NCBI GenBank assembly: GCA_023953775.1
Contig: JAMLJD010000046.1
Location: 1-34,338, forward strand
Reading direction: 5' to 3'
Origin: Rhizobiaceae bacterium
GTDB lineage: Bacteria; Pseudomonadota; Alphaproteobacteria; Rhizobiales; Rhizobiaceae
Length of the DNA stretch: 34,338 bases
In this document: piece by piece, positions 16,121-23,651 of the stretch
Layout: the number at the start of each line of letters is the position of its first letter
Numbering within the stretch: the first letter of the stretch is position 1
Made by a program: the position numbers and the translations under genes
The notes under the pieces: model-generated
Told to the model about the DNA's origin: nothing
What the model saw: the letters and a program-made list of their open reading frames with translations, nothing else
Database searches by the model: none

Positions 16121-16939
16121 ATGACCATGATGCAAGGAAAATCCGGGATCGTGGTTGGTGTCGCCAACCAGCATTCCATCGCCTGGGCGATTGCCGAGCG
16201 GCTTCACCGCGAAGGTGCCAGGGTTGCGCTGACCTACGCGAACGACAGCCTGAAGCGCCGACTGGAAGGGCTCGGAAAGCGCATCGACGCGCCCTGCATC
16301 GTACCGTGTGACGTTTGTGACGATGGCCAGCTCGCATCGGCGATCTCGAGCTGCGCGGAAAGCCTGGGAGGCGTCGACTTCATTGTCCATGCGGTCGCTT
16401 TCGCGCCCGAGAAGGACCTGAAGGCAAAGGTGGTCGGCACGAGCCGCGAGGGGTTTCACACCACCATGGACATCAGCGTCTACTCGCTGATCGGGCTCGT
16501 GCAGGCCGCGAGGCCACACTTGCGGCCCGGTGCCTCGGTGCTGACACTCAGCTATCTCGGCGCGGAACGGGTCTGCGCGGGATACAACATCATGGGCGTC
16601 GCCAAGGCCGCCCTCGAGGCGACGTGCCGGTATCTGGCGGCCGATCTCGGCTCGGATGGCATTCGCGTCAACGCCATCTCGTCCGGACCGATCCGCACCA
16701 GCGCCGCGATCGGCCTTCCGAACTTCCAGGAGATGCTGGCCAAGCGCGCGCATCAGTCGCCGCTCGGCAAGAACGTGGATCAGTCCGACGTGGCCAACAC
16801 CGCCGCGTTTCTGCTCAGCGACCTGTCGGGCGGGACGACGGGAACGGTGCTGCATGTCGATGGCGGCTACCATGTCATGGGAACCTGGGCGGAAGCCGCA
16901 GCCGAGACGCCGGCCAGGGTGCCTGAGGAGGTAAGCTGA
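16121..16939 (+). CDS. Enoyl-ACP reductase, FabI-like
   Basis: A 272-aa FabI homologue that would saturate the enoyl-ACP with NADH. Catalytic residues are in place: Tyr145 (LSYLGAER), Tyr155 (GYNIMG) and Lys162 (AKAALE), in the same spacing as E. coli FabI. VANQHSIAWAIA is the cofactor loop. Position 93 is Ala (VHAVAFAP) where E. coli has Gly; changes there lower triclosan sensitivity in E. coli. The start at 16121 is chosen because FabI proteins begin with MQGK a few residues later; an upstream GTG at 16073 is less likely. A 17-codon ORF (16065-16118) bridges the gap from the ketoreductase. It may be a pathway enzyme, a resistance copy of FabI or both. Confidence 0.9.
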   Translation: MTMMQGKSGIVVGVANQHSIAWAIAERLHREGARVALTYANDSLKRRLEGLGKRIDAPCIVPCDVCDDGQLASAISSCAESLGGVDFIVHAVAFAPEKDLKAKVVGTSREGFHTTMDISVYSLIGLVQAARPHLRPGASVLTLSYLGAERVCAGYNIMGVAKAALEATCRYLAADLGSDGIRVNAISSGPIRTSAAIGLPNFQEMLAKRAHQSPLGKNVDQSDVANTAAFLLSDLSGGTTGTVLHVDGGYHVMGTWAEAAAETPARVPEEVS

Positions 16940-17346
16940 TGCTCCTCGATCTCTGCGGTCCCGTGTCGGCCGGGCAGGGGACGGTATCCGCGCCGCTCCG
17001 TCACGATGCGGTTCGCCTGCCCGAAGGTGCTTGCGGAGAAGTGGGCTATCCGGCCTATCTCGTCGCCGAGGCCTTTGCCCAGATCGCCTGTCGCGCCGCG
17101 CAGAAGGTCGTCCCGCTTGAAGGGCGCCGCTACCTGCCGGCTTCAATCCGTGGGCTCGAGATCATCGATGCTCCCGCCGAGGATTGCACAGGCGCCCGGC
17201 TGATTGCCGATCTCGTACGGTCGCGACCGCTGCCCGAATTCACCTGCAGTCTCGTCGGCCCTGATGAGAATGTCCTTGTGCGGACCACGGTCGTCGTCGC
17301 GCCGGCGCCATTGCAGCCGCAACAGCCGGCGGAGGGCCGACCATGA
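16939..17346 (+). CDS. FabZ-like hotdog protein B (keeps Glu, lacks His)
   Basis: A 135-aa divergent hotdog protein. YPAYLVAEAFAQIACRAA aligns by eye to the FabZ helix FPGVLILEAMAQ, retaining the catalytic acid Glu44. The residue 14 places earlier, His in FabZ, is Gly30, and the HFP motif is gone. YLPASIRGLEII and the last strands match the rest of the fold. It should not be an active homodimeric dehydratase. Together with protein A (14936) it could supply the missing acid, because FabA/FabZ sites take His and the acid from opposite subunits. The start overlaps the FabI stop (TGATG) and follows GAGGAGG; the stop overlaps the next gene by ATGA. Confidence 0.72.
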   Translation: MLLDLCGPVSAGQGTVSAPLRHDAVRLPEGACGEVGYPAYLVAEAFAQIACRAAQKVVPLEGRRYLPASIRGLEIIDAPAEDCTGARLIADLVRSRPLPEFTCSLVGPDENVLVRTTVVVAPAPLQPQQPAEGRP

Positions 17347-18062
17347 TCCCCGGGCGTTTTACCATCGGGCTCTGCGACGTCGCGGTCGCCGTTCCGCAGG
17401 GCTTCGACCAGGCGGGGCTGGCGGGAGCGGTCGCCGGCCTGCCGGGTGAAAGGGCTATGCTGCGTCCGGAACGGCTCAAGGGCCGGGCATTGGTCATCGA
17501 TCCGGCGTCAGGGCTTTCCGCGGCTCTTTCAACACGGTTCCGCGAAACCGTTTTTCGCGACGTGGCGTCCGAGCGGCTCGGGGTCGTCATCGCGTCGCGC
17601 TACGGCAGTGCCGCCGCGCTGAAGACCTTCGCCGATCGTGTGCGGCGCGGATCGTCCGCGCCGGCCGCCTTCGCGGCCTCGGGCTACAATGCATCGGCCG
17701 GGTTCGCCGCAATGGCGGCGGACGCGCATGGGCCATCGCTGGCCATTGCGGGACACGGCGCGTGCCTCAGGCTCGCGGTTCAGCGCGCCTGGCTCTACAT
17801 CGCGCGCGGCGACGCCGATGCGATGATCGTGATCGCCGGGGAGTCACATCCGGACGGCACCGACGCACTGGCGGTGGGCGTCGCAATCAAGCATCCCGAA
17901 GCGGCTCCGATGATCGTCGACGATGCCGACTTCGCGCTGCCCGCCGAAACGGATCGGCCTCCTGCCGGGCCGTTCAGCCGGTTTCCCTGGCTGTGGCCAG
18001 GCAGGCGGGGCCTTTTTGCCGCGTGCACCGGAGAGATGATGGAAGCGCCAAATGCCGGCTGA
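17343..18062 (+). CDS. Short ketosynthase homologue, chain-length-factor-like
   Basis: A 239-aa protein matching only the N-terminal half of a ketosynthase (Ketoacyl-synt_2 type, like ApeC of aryl polyene clusters). VVIASRYGSAAALKTF and AGHGACLRLAVQRAWLYIARGDADAMIV align with the KS nucleophile region. Gly139 stands at the Cys position, with a Cys two residues later that is probably not catalytic. No His-containing second half is present. Known relatives pair with a catalytic KS and set chain length, so the KS at 12727 is the expected partner. It overlaps dehydratase B by ATGA and the ligase by 11 bp. The length fits the subfamily, so this is not an obvious truncation. Confidence 0.75.
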   Translation: MIPGRFTIGLCDVAVAVPQGFDQAGLAGAVAGLPGERAMLRPERLKGRALVIDPASGLSAALSTRFRETVFRDVASERLGVVIASRYGSAAALKTFADRVRRGSSAPAAFAASGYNASAGFAAMAADAHGPSLAIAGHGACLRLAVQRAWLYIARGDADAMIVIAGESHPDGTDALAVGVAIKHPEAAPMIVDDADFALPAETDRPPAGPFSRFPWLWPGRRGLFAACTGEMMEAPNAG

Positions 18063-19515
18063 GAATCTGGTTGCCGAACGGGATCTTGCAGTCGATTTCT
18101 GCTCAGCGATCGAAGCCTGGCAGGGCAAGGCGACCATCGACGGCGTCGAATTCGATGCTGCCGGACTTGGTCGGTCCTTTCGAGAGATACGGCGCGACCT
18201 GTTCGAAATAGGCATCGATCCGGGCGACCTTGTCTTCGTCGCGGGCGGTCAGCATCTCGATACGCTCGTGACCGTGGCGGCCGCCATCGACCTTGGCGCA
18301 ACGGCGGTTCTTGCGGATCCTCTCGCTTCCAGTGCGATGCTGGAGGAACTGGTCGCCAGTGCGAGGCCATTGGGCATCGTCATTGCGCGGGAACGTGCCA
18401 AGGCGGCATCGGGCGTCTTCAGCGGCCCGGCGCGTGCTCTGGCGGGCGGACGCCTCACCTTCCTTGCTGCGCCGGAACCGGCCCGCCTCTCTGCGCCGGT
18501 CGGTTGTCTGGGGTTGGTGTCATCGGGAACCTCGGGCACCCCGAAGATCGTCGTTCACCGGCCCCAGAACGCACTGCGGAACGCGCGCCTGCACGCTGCG
18601 TCGATTGGTTTGGGGAGAGGTGACTGCTTTCTGATGACGCTGCCGATGCACTTTTCCTTCGGCTTCGTGGCCTGCGTGCTCGGCTGTATCTGCAGCGGCG
18701 CCGACATTGTCGTCAGCCCGCCGGCCATGACGCCTGCCGTCTTTGCCGCGATGGTCGAGAAGACAGGCGCTACCGTCTATTCAGCGACGCCTGCGATGCT
18801 GCGGCGTGTACTCTCCGACCTTCCTCTGCCTGAATCGCTGCGCGTCCTCAGCATTGGCGGCGATGTCATGCCGCCGCACGAGGTCGAGCGCGTTCGCAGG
18901 CAGTTCGGCGGACGAATGTTTCTGACCTACGGGCTCACCGAAGCAGGGCCTCGTGTCTTCACCAGAGAAGTCATGCACGGCGAGACTGCGCCTTTCGATC
19001 TCGGGGAAGCGTTGCCTGGTGTGACCTCCCGTCTCGGCCCGCTGCCGCCTGACAGGGCGTTCGATCCGCCTGCCGGCTACGAGGCAGGCGAACTGCATGT
19101 CCTGACTTCGACCGCGATGCTGGGGCTATGGGAACGTGGCGGCTTGAGCCGCATCGACTTCGAGGGCGAATGGCTGAGAACCGGCGATGCGGTGCTGAAG
19201 GCACCCGACGGCCGCCTGTTCTTCCATGACCGGCTCAAGAGCATCGTCGTGTCGGGCGGCGAGAAGATATCGTTCGGGTTGATCCGCCGCGTACTCCTCG
19301 AGCATCAAAGCGTGGTCGCTGTCAGGATATGGGCGGGAACGGACCTGACGCTTGGCCAGATACCGCTTGCCGCGGTTCAGCTGCGTGACGACTGCGTCGG
19401 ACGCGAAGACGACGTCCTCAAGGATATTCAGGCGTGGAATGCCAAGCGCCTGCGCCGTCCCGAGCGTCCGCGGAGCATCGTTCTCGACACAACCCTTTCC
19501 AACTCGCTGAAATGA
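18052..19515 (+). CDS. ANL adenylate-forming acyl ligase
   Basis: A 487-aa AMP-dependent ligase. The P-loop is VSSGTSGTPK at about 156-165, the aromatic/adenine motif YGLTEAG at 293-299, and WLRTGD with the ribose-binding Asp379. FHDRLKSIVVSGGEKIS follows at the hinge. The protein ends exactly at ...LSNSLK, so the catalytic A10-type Lys is the last residue. It would activate a carboxylic acid with ATP and pass it to the ACP or to CoA, providing the starter unit, as ApeH-type ligases do. The acid (aromatic or aliphatic) cannot be read from sequence. The ATG at 18052 overlaps the preceding gene by 11 bp. Confidence 0.88.
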   Translation: MPAENLVAERDLAVDFCSAIEAWQGKATIDGVEFDAAGLGRSFREIRRDLFEIGIDPGDLVFVAGGQHLDTLVTVAAAIDLGATAVLADPLASSAMLEELVASARPLGIVIARERAKAASGVFSGPARALAGGRLTFLAAPEPARLSAPVGCLGLVSSGTSGTPKIVVHRPQNALRNARLHAASIGLGRGDCFLMTLPMHFSFGFVACVLGCICSGADIVVSPPAMTPAVFAAMVEKTGATVYSATPAMLRRVLSDLPLPESLRVLSIGGDVMPPHEVERVRRQFGGRMFLTYGLTEAGPRVFTREVMHGETAPFDLGEALPGVTSRLGPLPPDRAFDPPAGYEAGELHVLTSTAMLGLWERGGLSRIDFEGEWLRTGDAVLKAPDGRLFFHDRLKSIVVSGGEKISFGLIRRVLLEHQSVVAVRIWAGTDLTLGQIPLAAVQLRDDCVGREDDVLKDIQAWNAKRLRRPERPRSIVLDTTLSNSLK

Positions 19516-19526
19516 CGGAGCCGGCA

Positions 19527-20168
19527 ATGAACAACGCAAAAGAGATATGGGATCCATCGCCCGCCAATATCGACCGGGCGGCGGCGATCATCCGTGATGG
19601 CGGTCTCGTCGTGTGTCCCAGCGACACCAACCTTGCCATCACCATCGACCCCTGGAACGAGCGGGCCGTGCAACGCGTCTTCGAGGTCAAGCGTCGTCCC
19701 GCCACCTCGCCGCTGACGCTCTTCATCGGCAATCCGGAGGACTGGCGGATCTACGGCGAGCACGACGAACCGGAGCGCGTGGACGCGCTGATCCGGAGAT
19801 TTTGGCCTGGTCCGCTCAACATCGTCGTGCGAACCAGCGAGAAGGCGCCGCGTCCCGCATTGATGGGTGGTAGCACGATCTCGATCGGTTGCCTGTCGAA
19901 TCCGGTGCCACAGAACCTTATCAAGGCGCTCGGCCATCCCGTGGCGATGACCTCGGCCAATCTCTCGGGACAGGCCAACAATGTTCTTGTCGACGTCAAG
20001 CTGGCGCGTAGCCAGATCGGAGCCGACGTGGACGCCATTCTTGATGGCGGCGCCATGGACACGACCCTGTCGTCGACGATCGTTTCGCTGGTCGACGATT
20101 TCAAGGTTCTGCGCCAGGGCGATCTGGTCGTGGAACGCATCTGGAATGCCAACCATGTCGACGGTTGA
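19527..20168 (+). CDS. TsaC/Sua5/YrdC-like protein in biosynthetic cluster
   Basis: A 213-aa single YrdC domain. Family members make L-threonylcarbamoyl-AMP from Thr, bicarbonate and ATP for tRNA t6A; others transfer carbamoyl groups. The K-x-R (Lys55, Arg57) with SPL at 61-63 and the S-x-N of TSANLSG (Ser143, Asn145) are present. The N-terminal motif usually reads P-T-(D/E)-T-x-Y-G-L; here it is PSDTNLAI, losing Tyr-Gly, which suggests a changed acceptor. The ATG at 19527 has GGAG six bases upstream; ATG 19512 overlapping the ligase stop is an alternative. Its place between ligase and exporter argues for a role in the product rather than tRNA, but that is inference. Confidence 0.8.
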   Translation: MNNAKEIWDPSPANIDRAAAIIRDGGLVVCPSDTNLAITIDPWNERAVQRVFEVKRRPATSPLTLFIGNPEDWRIYGEHDEPERVDALIRRFWPGPLNIVVRTSEKAPRPALMGGSTISIGCLSNPVPQNLIKALGHPVAMTSANLSGQANNVLVDVKLARSQIGADVDAILDGGAMDTTLSSTIVSLVDDFKVLRQGDLVVERIWNANHVDG

Positions 20169-21369
20169 GGAAACGGCCAACGGGGCTGTCGCCACGTTCG
20201 GCTATGCCCGGGCGAGCCGGTTGTTCAACGCGTACAGATTTGTGTCTCGGCTTGGATTTCACGTGCCCCTGGTGACGCTGGCGCTGATTGGACAACCCTT
20301 GGTGATGGTCGGCGTGCTGGTCGCCAGTTACGGGTTGGCCTCGAGCTTCTCCGGCCCTCTCGTGCAGGCGATCGTCGGCAGGCTTGGGCTGGCGCGTACA
20401 GTCGCGCTCGGCGAGATCGGCAAGGCGGTCGGCGCGCTTGGCATCGGGTGTCTGGTGGCGGCGCCGGAGATATCAACGCACGCTTTCGCGCTGATCGCCG
20501 CGGCATGCCAGATTGTCGGCGGCATCGGATACACGGCGGCCGCAATACCCGATGGCATGCTGGCCGGCCGGCTGCGCACGCTGCCCGACGCTCCGGCTAA
20601 CACGTCCGAAGCGGACGCCCGAGCCGCCAGCCTGATGTTTGCCGCTTTCATGGTCGCGGGCTTGGCCGGCGCGGCGATCGCCCAGTTCAACTTTCCGCTG
20701 CCCTTTTTCCTTGGCGCTGCGGCCAGCTTCTGCGGCGCACTGGTGGCGCTGCGGCTCGTCGGCCTGGAAGCGCCGCGGCCGGCCGCCGGCACTTCCGTGC
20801 CGAGACCGACGGAATCCGTGGGGTATTCTGCCGTGGCGCGCGATGCGACCTTCGTCTACGGGCTCTATCGCGGGGCCTCGCTCAGCATTCAGGTCGGCAT
20901 CATGCCATTGCTGCTGTTCATCGACCGCCAGATGCCGGTCTGGTTGATCGGCGTGGCTTTCGCGACTTACACGTTCACGGGATATCTGTCGGCGAAAAAG
21001 TACGGCGCGATCTCGGGCAAGCTCGGCGACCGGGCGCAGGCGCTGGCGATTGCGGCCCTATCGGTGATCTCGCTCGCCGGGCTCGCTCTCATCCCCGGCA
21101 TGTGGGTGGCAATCGCACCCGTACCGCTGTTCTTCGCCGCCGGCTTGGTACGGCCTTATTGCCTGCCGAGGATCACCGCGGATTTGAGCGATCCCGCCGC
21201 GCGGCAAGCGAGGATTGCTCGTGCCGAAAAGTGGTTTGCTTTGGTGAGCGCCGGAATGACGCTCGCGGCATTCGTGCTCCTCGCCTGTGGCATCTCGCTT
21301 CCGGTCTTCTTTGCGGTCGCCGCCTGCATTCTGGGCGTGTCCGCACTCGTTCTGGCCGGCCGGACCTGA
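20155..21369 (+). CDS. MFS transporter, likely product exporter
   Basis: A 404-aa membrane protein with about twelve hydrophobic segments, typical of the major facilitator superfamily. Recognisable parts are the N-terminal RFVSRLGFHVPLVTLALIG helix and a central loop around residue 200 (APRPAAGTSVPRPTES) between the two six-helix halves. The start at 20155 lies inside the TsaC-like gene (14-bp overlap), so coupled translation is likely. As the last gene of the operon, directly before a hairpin, it most likely exports the cluster product or a related toxic compound. Substrate is not predictable. Confidence 0.85.
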   Translation: MSTVEETANGAVATFGYARASRLFNAYRFVSRLGFHVPLVTLALIGQPLVMVGVLVASYGLASSFSGPLVQAIVGRLGLARTVALGEIGKAVGALGIGCLVAAPEISTHAFALIAAACQIVGGIGYTAAAIPDGMLAGRLRTLPDAPANTSEADARAASLMFAAFMVAGLAGAAIAQFNFPLPFFLGAAASFCGALVALRLVGLEAPRPAAGTSVPRPTESVGYSAVARDATFVYGLYRGASLSIQVGIMPLLLFIDRQMPVWLIGVAFATYTFTGYLSAKKYGAISGKLGDRAQALAIAALSVISLAGLALIPGMWVAIAPVPLFFAAGLVRPYCLPRITADLSDPAARQARIARAEKWFALVSAGMTLAAFVLLACGISLPVFFAVAACILGVSALVLAGRT

Positions 21370-21410
21370 GCCACGCTCAACATCGCGGAGGGTGATTGGT
21401 CCTTCGGGTG

Positions 21411-21435
21411 GAGCCAGCCGCCAATCGGCTGGCTC
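21411..21435. terminator. Hairpin ending the biosynthetic operon
   Basis: A perfect 10-bp stem GAGCCAGCCG / CGGCTGGCTC with a 5-nt loop CCAAT lies 41 bp after the MFS stop, between this operon and the convergent lrp gene. It could stop transcription from both sides. A continuous T-run is missing on the plus strand, so strength is uncertain. Confidence 0.65.
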
Positions 21436-21503
21436 TCTCCCATCGTTATTGCGGCCAGGAGCTGTAATGCGCGCCACTCGCGCGTGGCGGAACGCCCGGA
21501 CCG

Positions 21504-21974
21504 TCAGATCGGCAGGTCGATCGCGTTCTTGATTTCCGAAAGCGCGAAGCTCGAATTGATGAATGCGACGGAGGGAAGGTGCAACAGGCGTTTCTTCACG
21601 ATCGTCTCGTAATGAGCCACGCTTCTGGTGACGATCCTGAGAAGATAGTCATACTCGCCCGTCATTGAGTAGCATTGCATGATCTCGGGAATATGGCCGA
21701 CGCTTTCCTCGAAATCGATTAGGTCGCTTTCGTGATGGTGTTTTAATTTTATAAAAGAAAAGACTGAAACTTTTAAATTAAATAGATCTGGATTGAGCAA
21801 TATAGCCTTTCTAACAATAACGTTATTGGATTCCATGGTTTTTATGCGGCGCCAGCACGGGGTATGGCTGAGAGATACCCGGTCGCCAATCTCGGTAATT
21901 GTGAGGTTCGGCTCTTTCTGCAGGACCCTCAATATTTTTAAGTCGGTCTCGTCAAGTACGTTAGCCGTCTTCAT
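21504..21974 (-). CDS. Lrp/AsnC-family transcriptional regulator
   Basis: A 156-aa regulator. The N-terminal helix-turn-helix is LDETDLKILRVLQKEPNLTITEIGDRVSLSHTPCWRRIKTME; the C-terminal RAM/ACT-like domain contains MTGEYDYLLRIV, the usual effector-site region. Such proteins sense amino acids and form dimers to octamers. The middle of the gene (roughly 21740-21840) is markedly AT-rich with poly-Lys/Ile codons (FIKLKHHHES), unlike the GC-rich neighbours, which suggests recent acquisition. Its target is unknown; it lies convergent to the biosynthetic operon and upstream of nothing on its own strand, since tctA is behind it. Confidence 0.92.
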   Translation of the reverse strand: MKTANVLDETDLKILRVLQKEPNLTITEIGDRVSLSHTPCWRRIKTMESNNVIVRKAILLNPDLFNLKVSVFSFIKLKHHHESDLIDFEESVGHIPEIMQCYSMTGEYDYLLRIVTRSVAHYETIVKKRLLHLPSVAFINSSFALSEIKNAIDLPI

Positions 21975-22111
21975 ATTAATGATCTCCTGGCACGCGGTTT
22001 TCCAGAAATATTGCAGAAGAATTAAATGCCGCAGAAGGATTGTCTACTTTGGCTGCATGCTTATCAAGTTATATTCCGTTGCTCTTTATGCGTTCCAGTG
22101 TCTCCCTTTGG

Positions 22112-22127
22112 ATTGGCTGCCGCCAAT
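22112..22127 (-). other. Short hairpin after tctA
   Basis: A 6-bp stem ATTGGC / GCCAAT with a 4-nt loop lies 12 bp past the tctA stop (minus strand). No T-run follows. It may stabilise or end the tctCBA transcript. Confidence 0.3.
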
Positions 22128-22138
22128 GCCGGTCAGGG

Positions 22139-23647
22139 TCAGTCCGTCACCGCGGCATCGTTCTTCGGTGGTCGCAGCGACAGCACGAAGGCAAGCGCCA
22201 GCATCGCTGCGGTGACGGCGTAGAGCGTCAGTGCGATGGGGCTTGAGACCAGGATCTGGAAATCGCCGGTCGAGATGGACAACGCCCGTCTGAGGTTGTT
22301 TTCCATGTCGGCCCCAAGCAGCAGGCCGAGAACGACCGGCACGAGGGCAATTCCGAGCATTCGCAGCACGTAGCCCATAACGCCGAATCCCACCATGACG
22401 AAGAGGTCGAAGGAGGAGTGGCTGATCGAATAGACGCCGAGGAAGCTGACCATCACGACGAATGGCATCAGGATCCATTGGGGAAGCGACAGCATGCGGG
22501 TAAAGAGCCCGATCATCGGTATGTTCATGAACAAGAGCGCGATATTGGCGAGGTAGAGCGCTGCGATCAGGCCCCAGACCATGTCCGGCTGGCGGGCAAA
22601 GAGTAGCGGCCCCGGCTGGACGTTGAGGGAAATGAGAAGGGCCAGCATCACCGCCGTGGTGCCGCTGCCGGGTATGCCCAGCGTGAGCATGGGAATGAGC
22701 GCGCCGCCGGACGCAGCGTTGTTCCCCGCCTCCGGCGCGGCTATGCCGCGCGGGTCCCCGCTGCCGAACCGGCCGTCCCTGGCGCTCCATCGCTTTTCGA
22801 AGATGTAGGACATGAAAGCGCCCAGCGAGGCGCCGGCGCCGGGAAGAATGCCGCAGATGAAGCCGACCACAGAGCCGCGAAGGTTGGCCCAGCCGCCGGC
22901 CATCATATCCTTGAGCCGCGGCATCGCCCGACCAAGCGGAACCATTCTGGCTCCCCCTTCGTGCACGCGCTCAAGATAGACCAGCACCTCGGAAATGGCG
23001 AACAGACCTACAATGGCAACGATCGGGTCGAATCCGTCGTAGAGATGGAACGATCCCAGCGTGTAGCGCGCCGTTCCCGTGGCCGGGTCGAGGCCGACCG
23101 TCGCGATCATCAGGCCGAGGAAGGCGGCGAGAAGGGTCTTGAACGGATTGACCGATGTGACGCCGCCAATGGTCGCGAATGCCATCACATAGAGGGCAAA
23201 ATAGTCGGCCGGTCCGAAATAGATTGCCGCCTTGGCCAGCAGTGGCGCAAAGAGCGTCAGACCGATCGTTCCGAATGTCGCTCCGACGAACGATGCAACC
23301 GCCGATATCGCCAATGCCTCCGATGCCCGCCCGGCCTTCGCCATGGGATAGCCGTCGAGCGTCGTCATGATCGCGGGCTCGTCGCCGGGAATGTTGAGCA
23401 TGATCGACGAGATCCGGCCGCCATACATGCAGCCGTAGTAGATACACGAAAGCATGATCAGCGCGGACGTCGGCTCGAGCCCGAGGGAAAAGGCGAGGGG
23501 GATGAGAATGGCCACGCCGTTCACGGGGCCAAGACCCGGCAATGCGCCGATCAGCGTTCCGGCAAAGCAGCCGAACAGCGCCAGGATCAGGTTGGTCGGC
23601 GTTATCGCGACCGCGAAACCCTGGGCCAGGGCGGAAACCATCTCCAT
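22139..23647 (-). CDS. tctA: Tripartite tricarboxylate transporter, large membrane subunit TctA
   Basis: A 502-aa inner-membrane protein with about twelve hydrophobic segments, the main channel of a TTT carboxylate importer. Family hallmarks are GLGPVNGVAILIPLAFSL near the N-terminus, the YYGCMYGGRISSIMLNIPGD signature, and the repeated ILPGAGASLGAFMSY and TLGIPGSGTTAVML motifs in the second half. It is the last gene of tctC-tctB-tctA, 4 bp after tctB. The ligand is set by TctC. The nearby HMG-CoA lyase gene points to a branched or dicarboxylic acid, by inference. Confidence 0.95.
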   Translation of the reverse strand: MEMVSALAQGFAVAITPTNLILALFGCFAGTLIGALPGLGPVNGVAILIPLAFSLGLEPTSALIMLSCIYYGCMYGGRISSIMLNIPGDEPAIMTTLDGYPMAKAGRASEALAISAVASFVGATFGTIGLTLFAPLLAKAAIYFGPADYFALYVMAFATIGGVTSVNPFKTLLAAFLGLMIATVGLDPATGTARYTLGSFHLYDGFDPIVAIVGLFAISEVLVYLERVHEGGARMVPLGRAMPRLKDMMAGGWANLRGSVVGFICGILPGAGASLGAFMSYIFEKRWSARDGRFGSGDPRGIAAPEAGNNAASGGALIPMLTLGIPGSGTTAVMLALLISLNVQPGPLLFARQPDMVWGLIAALYLANIALLFMNIPMIGLFTRMLSLPQWILMPFVVMVSFLGVYSISHSSFDLFVMVGFGVMGYVLRMLGIALVPVVLGLLLGADMENNLRRALSISTGDFQILVSSPIALTLYAVTAAMLALAFVLSLRPPKNDAAVTD

Positions 23648-23651
23648 TGGA

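Noticed and set aside
11975..21369. Reading the cluster as a plain duplicate of housekeeping fatty-acid synthesis
   Set aside because: The divergent dehydratases, Cys-less KS homologue, ANL ligase, TsaC-like gene and exporter are not part of housekeeping fab loci, and fabD/fabH/acpP are absent.
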